The translations under genes were made by a program, and so were the position numbers. A DNA stretch of 18,572 nt from Gammaproteobacteria bacterium RIFCSPLOWO2_02_FULL_56_15. GTDB lineage: Bacteria; Pseudomonadota; Gammaproteobacteria; Eutrophobiales; Eutrophobiaceae. The stretch lies in contig MGYR01000064.1 of assembly GCA_001801825.1 (NCBI GenBank), forward strand, positions 17,819-36,390. Direction: 5' to 3'. Numbering within the stretch: the first letter of the stretch is position 1; every line of letters starts with the position of its first letter. Shown piece after piece: positions 1 to 7,241 of this stretch. The notes beneath the pieces were generated by a model that ran no database searches, was not told the origin of the DNA, and saw only the letters and a program-made list of their open reading frames with translations.

Positions 1-2
1 AC

Positions 3-98
3 CGGCAAGCGCCTAAATTTCTCGGGGGAAGTACCGTCAGGGCAGAAGAAATCGAGCGCCACCTCAATACCCTGTCCGGCGAAGATAGTCCGGGCTAG
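3..98 (+). CDS. 3' end of an unidentified gene (partial)
   Basis: An open frame enters from the left edge and stops at TAG (96-98). It encodes about 31 residues containing GGSTVRAEEIERHL, which looks like a short charged helix of a soluble protein. I do not recognise the family. Frame 1 is also open, to a TAA at 127-129, but its residue composition looks less natural, so frame 3 is preferred. No terminator hairpin is visible between this end and prc. The fragment is too short for a functional call. Confidence 0.4.
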   Translation, partial: RQAPKFLGGSTVRAEEIERHLNTLSGEDSPG

Positions 99-217
99 GC
101 GGATATTCGAGGGAAATTATTGGTCTTAATGAAGGGCCGAACAGGCGAGCGATTATTCTCAGGAACAGCCCCTCACAACGCGTTCATCAAAATTACCATG
201 AATACTACATATAATTT

Positions 218-2329
218 ATGAATAAATTTATTCTGACATTGCCGACAACCATCCTCCTGGCAACGGTTTGCTGGGCAAAGGTTCCCCTGGTGGATGATGG
301 CGAACTGGTCCCTGCCTTGAGGCATGAAAGAGCAACGGGAATTATCATCCAGGTCATCAACACCTACCACTACAAAAAAAAGTCCCTGAATGACGAACTC
401 TCGGCCAATATACTGGATAAGTATCTCGAAAGTCTGGATGTCAATCGCAGTTATTTTACTCAGGGGGATATCGAGCAATTCGAGCAATATCGCTTCGAAC
501 TGGATGATGACCTGCGCAAACCGGATCTCAACCCCGCCTTCGAAATCTTCCGGGTCTACAGAGCGCGGGTCAATGAACGCTCCGACTATGCCATAAAGAT
601 CATGTCAGATGATTTCAATTTCAACCTAGCTGAAGAATTCCAGTTTGATCGTCGTGAAGCAGCCTGGGCCGCAGACGCGGATGAACTCGACCAAATCTGG
701 CGCCAACGGGTAAAAAATGACTTTCTCAACCTGAAGATCTCTGACAAGGAAACGGATGAAATCCGCGATACCTTGAAAAAGCGTTACGAAAGAATCAGAA
801 CCACCACCTACCAGTTGGATGCCAATGATGTATTCCAGACCTTCATCAATGCCTATACCATGGCGATTGAACCCCATACCAGCTATTTTTCACCGCGCAC
901 ATCGGAAAATTTCGATATCAACATGAGCCTCAGCCTGGAGGGCATTGGCGCTGTACTGCGACCGGATAACGACTTCACTACTGTGGACCGGGTTGTTCCC
1001 GGCGGACCGGCGGATCTCAGCGGACAACTGAAATCGGAGGACCGGATCATCGGAGTCGGACAAGATGAAGATGGAGAGATCGTCGATGTCATCGGCTGGA
1101 GGCTGGATGACGTGGTGGATCTGATCCGGGGACCGAAGGGCACAACTGTCCGGATCGATGTACTGCCCGAAGGCGTCGGGCCGGAAGGCCCCAGCAAGGT
1201 GATTGCCATCACGCGTGACAGGATCAAACTGGAGGAGCAGGCGGCGAAATCCTCAATAATAGTAAGTGGGGACAGCCGCATTGGCGTTATCGACATACCC
1301 ACCTTTTACAGCGATTTCGCCGCCCAGTCCCGTGGGGATAAAGAATATAAAAGTACCACCAGGGATGTGCGCAGGATCCTTGGAGAACTCCAACAGGAAC
1401 TGGTCAATGGCGTCATCATAGATTTACGCAGTAATGGCGGAGGTTCGCTCACCGAAGCCTTGGAACTCACCGGTTTGTTCATCGAATCGGGTCCCATTGT
1501 CCAGACCAAGGATTCCTACGGCCGCATTGAGGTCAATAATGATCCGGACCCCGGGATCACGTACAGCGGTCCCTTGGCCATACTGGTAGACCGTAACAGC
1601 GCTTCTGCCTCGGAGATCTTCGCGGGAGCGATTCAGGATTACCGGCGTGGAATCATCATCGGTGAACCGACCTATGGAAAGGGCACAGTACAAAATATTG
1701 TAGACCTCAACCGTTTCGTACGTAACAACCAAGAAGACCACGGCAAACTGAAAACTACCATAGCCCAGTTCTTCAGGATCAGCGGCGGTAGCAACCAGCT
1801 CAAGGGTGTGGTCCCTGATATTATCTTCCCCACAGCAAAATTTTCAGACGAACATGGTGAACGCTCCGTTGACAATGCCCTGCCTTGGGACCAGGTGGAA
1901 CCCGCGCGATTTCGTGCCGTATATGCGCCAGTGGATAGCTATGCAGGCCTACAGCAGAGGCACGAACAGCGCATCAAGGAAGACAAACTGTTCCAGTTAA
2001 CCATGGAACAGATCAATCTTTCCTACCAGAACAGTAACCGGAAATCCGTGTCACTCTTGGAGAGCGAGCGCAAGAATGAACGGGAACTGCTAGAAAAGGC
2101 CAATCGTGATCTCAAAAACGAGATACGGATTGCCCACGGCCTCGAACCCTTGACAGAGGACCAGGATTCCGGAAACAAACTTCTCGCGGAGGAGGAGGAT
2201 TCAATAGCAAACGACGATGCGGATGAAGCAGACGAATTCGAGGATACCGATGTATTTCTGGACGAAGCCGCTCATATCCTGGTGGATCTGATTATACCGG
2301 TGAGAACGACTGCGGCGGCGACACAGTAG
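218..2329 (+). CDS. prc: Carboxy-terminal processing (tail-specific) protease Prc, S41A family
   Basis: This periplasmic serine protease degrades or trims proteins from exposed C-termini. In enteric bacteria its known substrates include the penicillin-binding protein 3 precursor and the murein hydrolase MepS. The 703-residue product is close to E. coli Prc (682). Residues 1-20 form a signal peptide ending in CWA. A helical N-terminal domain follows, then a PDZ domain at about 235-315 and the S41 protease domain at about 350-540. The catalytic dyad is visible as Ser463 in NSASASEIF and Lys488 in TYGKGTVQ, with the family's 25-residue spacing. The C-terminal helical domain holds an unusually acidic stretch at about 645-682. 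The ATG at 218 is chosen because it begins the signal peptide, although no clear Shine-Dalgarno precedes it. An A8 tract lies at 374-381. The gene appears to stand alone and converges on ygfX. Confidence 0.96.
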   Translation: MNKFILTLPTTILLATVCWAKVPLVDDGELVPALRHERATGIIIQVINTYHYKKKSLNDELSANILDKYLESLDVNRSYFTQGDIEQFEQYRFELDDDLRKPDLNPAFEIFRVYRARVNERSDYAIKIMSDDFNFNLAEEFQFDRREAAWAADADELDQIWRQRVKNDFLNLKISDKETDEIRDTLKKRYERIRTTTYQLDANDVFQTFINAYTMAIEPHTSYFSPRTSENFDINMSLSLEGIGAVLRPDNDFTTVDRVVPGGPADLSGQLKSEDRIIGVGQDEDGEIVDVIGWRLDDVVDLIRGPKGTTVRIDVLPEGVGPEGPSKVIAITRDRIKLEEQAAKSSIIVSGDSRIGVIDIPTFYSDFAAQSRGDKEYKSTTRDVRRILGELQQELVNGVIIDLRSNGGGSLTEALELTGLFIESGPIVQTKDSYGRIEVNNDPDPGITYSGPLAILVDRNSASASEIFAGAIQDYRRGIIIGEPTYGKGTVQNIVDLNRFVRNNQEDHGKLKTTIAQFFRISGGSNQLKGVVPDIIFPTAKFSDEHGERSVDNALPWDQVEPARFRAVYAPVDSYAGLQQRHEQRIKEDKLFQLTMEQINLSYQNSNRKSVSLLESERKNERELLEKANRDLKNEIRIAHGLEPLTEDQDSGNKLLAEEEDSIANDDADEADEFEDTDVFLDEAAHILVDLIIPVRTTAAATQ

Positions 2330-2398
2330 ACCACTCCACACCGGAGAACCCGGAACCAGCTATGGAAAAGCCCAAAATAATCTCTCAAGTTGATCAAA

Positions 2399-2848
2399 TT
2401 ATGCCGGATCTCCAGTGGGCGGATAACGTAATCTGACTCGGAGACGCCGCAAGCTTAGCGCATCAAGATTATCATCGCTCAGGATCAGGACATGCGTTTG
2501 GGAAGCGTGATCTTCAAAACGGATCACCACAATACAAGGATGCACGAAGGCGCCCGGCAACAGCCTGATATCCGTTTCTTTACCAGTCCTGTCACGTACC
2601 CACCACCGGTTGTCCTGGTCGAGAATAAAGCGATAACCCGTGAGGTTTCCAGTGTGGTCCAAACACTGCAAAAATTGCCGGTAAAGACACAAAATCAACA
2701 ACCAGCTTGCAGGAACTACGGCTGGCCACCCGGGATAACTGCACAAAAGGGCAAGTTGCGCCAGTGTGTGTAACAGAATAAGGTAGATCAGGACTCTGCG
2801 GGACACCCTGTAATCGATGACCAGTGGTTGCAGAAACGCGCTTTCCAT
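2399..2848 (-). CDS. ygfX: YgfX/CptA-family inner-membrane protein
   Basis: The 149-residue product has two hydrophobic segments at about 18-37 and 41-58, a cytoplasmic tail with a WWVRD region, and the family-typical C-terminal stretch DNLDALSLRRLRVRLR. This architecture matches YgfX (also called CptA). In E. coli that protein is encoded beside sdhE and has been reported to affect the cytoskeletal proteins FtsZ and MreB; its physiological role is debated. Here it is transcribed divergently from sdhE rather than downstream of it. The ATG at 2848 is the only start available, because an in-frame stop lies three codons upstream. The nearest good Shine-Dalgarno (AAGGAG, 2865-2870) sits 16 nt away, so translation may be weak. 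A perfect TATAAT lies at 2879-2884 on the minus strand, without a good -35. The family call rests on length, topology, the C-terminal motif and the neighbours. Confidence 0.8.
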   Translation of the reverse strand: MESAFLQPLVIDYRVSRRVLIYLILLHTLAQLALLCSYPGWPAVVPASWLLILCLYRQFLQCLDHTGNLTGYRFILDQDNRWWVRDRTGKETDIRLLPGAFVHPCIVVIRFEDHASQTHVLILSDDNLDALSLRRLRVRLRYPPTGDPA

Positions 2849-2895
2849 GACGTATTATCCAATACTCCTTGTATTTCCATTATACATGAGGCAGC

Positions 2896-2925
2896 TTTAC
2901 TCCCATGTTCCGATGCCGCTATGAT
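2896..2925 (+). promoter_or_regulatory. Predicted sigma70-type promoter for sdhE-ygfZ-dsbB
   Basis: TTTACT (2896-2901, 4/6 match) and TATGAT (2920-2925, 5/6 match) are separated by 18 nt. Transcription would start near 2932, leaving a short leader before the sdhE ATG at 2954. The divergent ygfX -10 candidate (ATTATA on the plus strand, 2879-2884) lies just upstream, so the two promoters would be back to back in a 105-bp gap. Confidence 0.5.
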
Positions 2926-2953
2926 AGTTTTGATGACAACTCGGTGGCAAACG

Positions 2954-3238
2954 ATGACAAAATCCAACACTGAATTATCCCGCCTGCGCTGGCGTTGTCG
3001 GCGCGGCACCAGGGAGATGGATCTGTTGTTCGAACGGTTTCTCAAGCATGCCTACTTTCTGCTCTCCTCGGAGGAACAAGCTGTTTTTGAAAATTTCCTG
3101 GATGTGCCTGATCCGGTTATTTTGAACTGGGTCACCGGCAAGGCAGAACCGGAAAGGGCGGAATATCGAAAGATTATTCAACACATGCGGTTAGGAAACA
3201 CTGCATTAGACACCGGGAATAACAAGCATGCAGGCTGA
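2954..3238 (+). CDS. sdhE: FAD assembly factor SdhE (succinate dehydrogenase flavinylation)
   Basis: SdhE promotes covalent attachment of FAD to the flavoprotein subunits of succinate dehydrogenase and fumarate reductase in the cytoplasm. The product is 94 residues (E. coli 88). It carries the signature CRRGTREMD at residues 15-23, containing the RGxxE motif needed for flavinylation, followed by the small helical-bundle pattern with FLDVPDPVILNWV at about 48-60. The frame is open further upstream to 2828, but that part overlaps the ygfX start and lacks family similarity. The ATG at 2954, preceded by GGTGG at suitable spacing, gives a family-length protein. Its last 11 nt overlap the start of ygfZ, so the two are probably translationally coupled. 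Confidence 0.92.
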   Translation: MTKSNTELSRLRWRCRRGTREMDLLFERFLKHAYFLLSSEEQAVFENFLDVPDPVILNWVTGKAEPERAEYRKIIQHMRLGNTALDTGNNKHAG

Positions 3239-4277
3239 GTGGATCTCCTTCCTGCTCAAGGCCGGGGCCCAGTTGGATGGTGATGGAATACCCGATTTCT
3301 ATCCTGCTGCTAGAGGGAATGAAACGTACTCGCCCGGCTGCAGTTTCATGACGGCTCCCAGTGACTATTCCATAGTAAAGATCAGCGGTAAGGACTCTGG
3401 GGAATTCCTTCACTCGCAACTGAGCTGCGAGGTCCGGCGACTGGAGCCGGGAAGTATCGGAACGGGCTCCTGGTGCAATCCCCAGGGGCGGATGCTGATG
3501 AATTTCTACCTCCTCCGGAAAGAGGACCACTTCTTCCTGATCCTGAGGTCTGGACTGAAAGACAAGGTCATGAAGCGACTGACCATGTATATTCTTCGCT
3601 CCAGCGTCTTGATTGAAGATATGGATCCTGATCTGGCCCTGGTGGGGATAGCCAGTGGCACGGGATCGGAGCTGATGGAACCTATCATAGGCGCTCCACT
3701 ACCGGCCATGCACAGTTTGATCATCCATGATGGACTGCTGGTATCCAGAGTGCGTGACGCAGGCCATCGGTACCTGATCCTCGGTACCGTCAATCAATTG
3801 AAATCCTTCTGGACCCGATGCACGGAGAAACTCCCACCGGTGACGAAAGAATACTGGAAACTTCAGGATATTCTAAATGGCCTGGGCTGGGTGGACACGA
3901 TCACTACCGGGCAATTCCTGCCGGTGGAATTCAATCTGGACTACCTGGGAGGCGTAAGTTATAGCAAGGGGTGTTATCCTGGTCAGGAGATAGTTGCCCG
4001 TATACGCTACCGCGGCAGGGTGAAAAAAAGACTTTACATCGCATATCTGAAGAGCGGTACACTCCCGCAGGCAGGGGAAAATGTAACGGTTGATGGAGAC
4101 CCTCGTAAGGTCGGCTGCATAATTGAGGCAGCATCGATCCCAGGGAACGGGTATGCTGTACTCGCTGTCGTTGATTGCGAGCTGGTCATGAACAAACCGG
4201 TATGCACAATGAATGACAGACGTTTGCTTGAATTTATCCCCCTGCCCTACCCGGCTGGCCCGGATAATTACAGATGA
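3228..4277 (+). CDS. ygfZ: YgfZ/GcvT-fold folate-binding protein (Fe-S cluster maintenance)
   Basis: YgfZ is a cytoplasmic, tetrahydrofolate-binding protein of the GcvT fold that supports synthesis or repair of certain iron-sulfur enzymes such as MiaB. The 349-residue product contains the diagnostic motif KGCYPGQE at residues 247-254, with the conserved cysteine at 249, followed by IVARIRYRGRVKKRL. The N-terminal region around 45-90 (KISGKDSGEFLHSQLSCEV...WCNPQGRM) matches the family's folate-domain start. The ATG at 3228 lies inside the end of sdhE, and the stop codon overlaps the dsbB start in an ATGA arrangement. The protein is slightly longer than E. coli YgfZ (326). Pairing with sdhE places two cofactor-assembly factors for respiratory enzymes in one transcript. 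Confidence 0.94.
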   Translation: MQAEWISFLLKAGAQLDGDGIPDFYPAARGNETYSPGCSFMTAPSDYSIVKISGKDSGEFLHSQLSCEVRRLEPGSIGTGSWCNPQGRMLMNFYLLRKEDHFFLILRSGLKDKVMKRLTMYILRSSVLIEDMDPDLALVGIASGTGSELMEPIIGAPLPAMHSLIIHDGLLVSRVRDAGHRYLILGTVNQLKSFWTRCTEKLPPVTKEYWKLQDILNGLGWVDTITTGQFLPVEFNLDYLGGVSYSKGCYPGQEIVARIRYRGRVKKRLYIAYLKSGTLPQAGENVTVDGDPRKVGCIIEAASIPGNGYAVLAVVDCELVMNKPVCTMNDRRLLEFIPLPYPAGPDNYR

Positions 4278-4780
4278 TCATGAAACCACCGAGAAGCTTT
4301 TACCTGGCTGTTGCCTTCTTATGTTCTGGCTTGCTTAGCTTTGGTTACTATCTGCAATTCTTCCAGGGAATAGAACCCTGTCCATTGTGTATCTTTCAGA
4401 GACTTGCCTATATTACCGTTATCGCTATTGCCCTGGTGGGGTTGCTACATGGTCCGGTGAATATCATGCTGCGGATTTACAGCGGCCTCATCAGTATTGC
4501 CGCGCTCATCGGGGGTAGCATAGCCGGATGGCATGTACGTCTCCAGCATCTCCCGCCGGACGAGGTGCCTGAATGCGGTCCGGGACTGGATTACATGCTG
4601 GATGTGTTTCCTTTGACAGACACCATCCGGATGGCATTTACCGGCTCGGGCGAGTGCGCGGAAGTAAGCTGGACCTTCCTTGGATTCAGCATACCGGAAT
4701 GGAGTCTCCTCTGGTTCAGTCTCCTCGCGGTTGCCGCTGCCTGGCATGGGTTCCACAAAAAATTATACGGCCCATTCTGA
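4274..4780 (+). CDS. dsbB: Disulfide bond formation protein B (DsbB)
   Basis: DsbB is an inner-membrane quinone reductase that reoxidises periplasmic DsbA and passes the electrons to ubiquinone or menaquinone. The 168-residue product has four predicted membrane helices. Both redox-active cysteine pairs are present: Cys36-Pro-Leu-Cys39 in the first periplasmic loop, and Cys101 with Cys128 in the second, a layout matching E. coli Cys41/44 and Cys104/130. An arginine follows the first pair (FQR), as in the family. The ATG at 4274 overlaps the ygfZ stop by 4 nt; an in-frame ATG at 4280 is an equally possible start. Its position as third gene after sdhE and ygfZ is noteworthy. The gene converges on ffh with only 20 bp between stops and no visible terminator. 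Confidence 0.94.
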   Translation: MIMKPPRSFYLAVAFLCSGLLSFGYYLQFFQGIEPCPLCIFQRLAYITVIAIALVGLLHGPVNIMLRIYSGLISIAALIGGSIAGWHVRLQHLPPDEVPECGPGLDYMLDVFPLTDTIRMAFTGSGECAEVSWTFLGFSIPEWSLLWFSLLAVAAAWHGFHKKLYGPF

Positions 4781-4800
4781 AGCTCTCCCCAGACCTGTAA

Positions 4801-6162
4801 TCATTGTGGAAAGCCGCGGGGCATGTTAGCACCGAACCCGCGCATGAGGTTTTTCATACCCCCCTTTTTGTTAATCCGTTTCATCATCTTCTGCATCTGA
4901 TGAAATTGTTTGAGCAGGCGGTTGACATCCTGAATCCGGGTTCCCGAACCGCCGGCGATCCGTTTCTTTCTGGAACCATTGATGGTAGCCGGGAAACGTC
5001 GTTCCGAGGATGTCATCGAATCGATTATCGCACCCAGTTTGATCAGCTCCCGGTCATTTGCCTGTGGCATCCCGCCAGCGGGCAATTGAGGGATTCCGGG
5101 TAATTTATCCATCAGGGATGCAATTCCCCCCATCTTCTGCATCTGATCCAGCTGCTCCCTGAAATCCACGAGGGAAAAGGACCCTCCTTTATTGAGTTTT
5201 TTGGCAAGTTTTTCCGCCTTGTCCCGGTCAGTCTTCTGCTCTACCTCCTCAATCAGGCTGAGCACATCACCCATACCGAGTATTCTCGATGCAACCCTGT
5301 CAGGATGAAAAGGTGTCAGTTCATCGATCTTCTCGCCCGTACCCATAAACAGGATCGGTTTACCGGTCACTTGACGTACAGACAAGGCGGCTCCACCTCG
5401 CGCATCTCCATCCGTCTTGGTCAGGATCACCCCGGTCAATGGCAGGGCCTGGTTAAAGGCGCTGGCGGAATTGACGGCATCCTGACCCAGCATGCTGTCC
5501 ACAACGAACAGCGTATCCGAGGGCGCCACTGCCGAGTGTAGTTGGATGATCTCCTGCATCATCTCCTGATCCACGTGCAATCGACCTGCCGTATCAATAA
5601 GCAAGACATCCATGAATCTCACCCGGGCCTTGTTCAAGGCAGAACTTGCAATGGCCAGGGGTGATTCATTACGGTTGCTTTCAAAGAATGCAAAGCTGTT
5701 CTGCTGAGCCAGTATTGCTAACTGTTCGATAGCCGCAGGCCGGTAAACGTCACAGCTGACTGCCATGACTTTCTTGTTATGTTGCTTCTGCAACCAGCAG
5801 GCCAGCTTAGCTGCCGTAGTCGTCTTTCCTGCTCCCTGCAAGCCGGCAAGCAGGATCACCGCCGGTGCAGGTACTTGCAGATTGAGGGAAGCCTCTCCCG
5901 TGCCCATCAAGCGGATCAGTTCCGCATGAACAGCTTTAATGATGAACTGCCCCGGGGACAGACTGATGTTGAGTTCCTGTCCCAAGGCTCGCACACGCAC
6001 ATGCTCTATAAAGTCCTTCACTACCGGGAGCGCTACATCAGCTTCCAGGAGCGCCATCCTGACTTCCCTCAGTGTTTCGGCGATATTTTCCTCGGTAAGG
6101 CGAGCCTGACCGCGTAATTTCCTGATTACAGAGGATAATCTTCCCGTCAAATTATCAAACAT
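4801..6162 (-). CDS. ffh: Signal recognition particle protein Ffh (SRP54)
   Basis: Ffh is the GTPase of the signal recognition particle. With 4.5S RNA it binds hydrophobic signal sequences on nascent chains and delivers ribosomes to FtsY at the membrane. The 453-residue product has the same length as the E. coli protein. The N-domain covers about 1-85. The G-domain contains GLQGAGKTT (107-115), DTAGR (190-194) and TKTDGDARGG (248-257). The methionine-rich M-domain at about 325-453 includes INGSRKKRIAGGSGTRIQDVNRLLKQF, split here around the 4.5S RNA-binding SGSGT-type loop. The frame is open to 6273, but the ATG at 6162 begins the canonical MFDNLTGRLS, so the extra 37 codons are excluded. Only a weak GGTG-type ribosome site precedes it. 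It is divergent from ypjD, as in many Gammaproteobacteria. Confidence 0.97.
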   Translation of the reverse strand: MFDNLTGRLSSVIRKLRGQARLTEENIAETLREVRMALLEADVALPVVKDFIEHVRVRALGQELNISLSPGQFIIKAVHAELIRLMGTGEASLNLQVPAPAVILLAGLQGAGKTTTAAKLACWLQKQHNKKVMAVSCDVYRPAAIEQLAILAQQNSFAFFESNRNESPLAIASSALNKARVRFMDVLLIDTAGRLHVDQEMMQEIIQLHSAVAPSDTLFVVDSMLGQDAVNSASAFNQALPLTGVILTKTDGDARGGAALSVRQVTGKPILFMGTGEKIDELTPFHPDRVASRILGMGDVLSLIEEVEQKTDRDKAEKLAKKLNKGGSFSLVDFREQLDQMQKMGGIASLMDKLPGIPQLPAGGMPQANDRELIKLGAIIDSMTSSERRFPATINGSRKKRIAGGSGTRIQDVNRLLKQFHQMQKMMKRINKKGGMKNLMRGFGANMPRGFPQ

Positions 6163-6254
6163 AGATACACCATTTCTTGAGCTTTTTACTGTTAGCCGAT
6201 ACCATCCTGATTCATTCCCTGCTTGGTAGCCATATAATGGATGGTTGAGGAATA

Positions 6255-6282
6255 TTAACAGGAACCAATACAAGACTATACT
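6255..6282 (+). promoter_or_regulatory. Predicted sigma70-type promoter for ypjD
   Basis: TTAACA (6255-6260, 5/6 match) and TATACT (6277-6282, 5/6 match) are spaced by 16 nt. The expected start near 6289 leaves a leader of about 40 nt before the ATG at 6331. A separate TATAAT at 6233-6238 has no convincing -35. No strong promoter for ffh is recognisable on the other strand of this 168-bp gap. Confidence 0.5.
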
Positions 6283-6330
6283 GGCGAGAAATTACTTCAT
6301 ATACACCGTCCTGACGAGTAGCTGATTCAC

Positions 6331-7140
6331 ATGAACATTTTTCTGATCGCCCTCACCATAGTGTTATACCTTGTCACGACCGCAATACTCGGTTACCGGT
6401 TCTTCTTGCTAAAACTCGCAGGCGGGGAACACAAATGGCAACTGCTTCCAGCTTGCAGTCTCGCTCTGATCCTGCATGCCATCGTCCTGTATCAAAATAT
6501 CATGGTCCCGGAAGGAATCAACCTGGGGTTTTACCATGCCTTCTCATTGATGTCCTGGGCGGTAGTCATGCTGGTCTGTGTCACCGTAATCTTCAAGCCG
6601 GTGGAAAACCTGGCGCTGTTCTTTCTCCCGGTCGCCGCCTTGTCACTGGGTCTCACAGTTATGTTCCCGGTAGAGAGGATCATCTCTGATTCTTACACGC
6701 TCGGTCTCCAATTCCATATCCTGCTTTCGATTACTGCATTCAGTCTGTTTGTCATGGCGGCATTGCAGGCAATCATCCTGTCCATTCAGGTGCATCAACT
6801 TAAGAATAAACACCCGGTCCGGATGATGCATATACTACCCCCCTTGCAGATCATGGAAGAATTACTGGTACAACTATTGGCTATCGGTTTCTTCCTGCTC
6901 AGCCTCAGCCTCGCTACGGGACTGATGTTCGTCCATGATGTATTCGCCCAACACCTCGCACACAAAACCGTCCTGTCCATATCCGGCTGGTTAGTATTCG
7001 CTGTAGTCCTGTGGGGCCGCTGGTCCTGGGGCTGGCGCGGCAGGAAACTGGTAGTCTGGACACTGGGGGGATTCATTTCATTGTTACTGGCCTATTTCGG
7101 CTCCAAGTTGGTACTGGAGCTTATACTCCAACGGGTATGA
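6331..7140 (+). CDS. ypjD: CcsA/YpjD-family inner-membrane protein (cytochrome c assembly fold)
   Basis: The 269-residue product has about eight predicted transmembrane helices and belongs to the CcsA/HemX-like family, whose larger members handle haem during cytochrome c maturation. Histidines typical of the family are seen at 49 (ILHAIVL), 69 (FYHAFSL), 129 (LQFHILLSI) and 211 (AHKTVLSISGW). The C-terminal WRGRK...LAYFGSK pattern also matches. The tryptophan-rich WWD haem-handling motif of true CcsA is absent, so a haem role is an inference only. The gene lies divergent from ffh and upstream of a yfjD-type gene, the same order as ffh-ypjD-yfjD in E. coli. The function of YpjD is not well established. 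Confidence 0.9.
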   Translation: MNIFLIALTIVLYLVTTAILGYRFFLLKLAGGEHKWQLLPACSLALILHAIVLYQNIMVPEGINLGFYHAFSLMSWAVVMLVCVTVIFKPVENLALFFLPVAALSLGLTVMFPVERIISDSYTLGLQFHILLSITAFSLFVMAALQAIILSIQVHQLKNKHPVRMMHILPPLQIMEELLVQLLAIGFFLLSLSLATGLMFVHDVFAQHLAHKTVLSISGWLVFAVVLWGRWSWGWRGRKLVVWTLGGFISLLLAYFGSKLVLELILQRV

Positions 7141-7178
7141 TGGGTCTTGCACTGAGCCTGTATGGGAATACCGCGCAC

Positions 7179-7209
7179 TTGACAGTCGGTTGATTTGACC
7201 GACGATACC
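7179..7209 (+). promoter_or_regulatory. Possible promoter with a palindromic 19-bp spacer upstream of the CorC gene
   Basis: A consensus TTGACA (7179-7184) is followed immediately by a 19-bp inverted repeat, GTCGGT-N7-ACCGAC (7185-7203), and then GATACC (7204-7209), a weak -10. A palindrome filling an over-long 19-bp spacer is the layout used by MerR-family activators. The weak -10 and the lack of any merR-like gene in the window keep this tentative. The repeat could instead fold as a small leader hairpin of the ypjD transcript. Confidence 0.3.
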
Positions 7210-7223
7210 ATGTTTCCTTAACC

Positions 7224-7230
7224 AAGGAGG
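7224..7230 (+). promoter_or_regulatory. Strong Shine-Dalgarno deciding a TTG start
   Basis: AAGGAGG sits 11 nt upstream of TTG at 7242, the first start-type codon in the frame that matches CorC/YfjD proteins. The nearby ATG at 7246 is in another frame that stops after about 13 codons. The Shine-Dalgarno therefore supports TTG initiation. Confidence 0.7.
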
Positions 7231-7241
7231 TAGCAGACTGA

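Noticed and set aside
210..215. TATAAT as the prc promoter -10
   Set aside because: It ends 2 bp before the ATG, so transcription would begin inside the coding region, and no -35 is present at the right distance.
2828..2953. 42-codon N-terminal extension of sdhE
   Set aside because: It overlaps the ygfX start, contains the predicted promoter, and would make SdhE much longer than its family; ATG 2954 fits better.
6163..6273. 37-codon N-terminal extension of ffh
   Set aside because: The sequence before MFDNLTGRLS has no family similarity, and starting at 6162 gives exactly the usual Ffh length.
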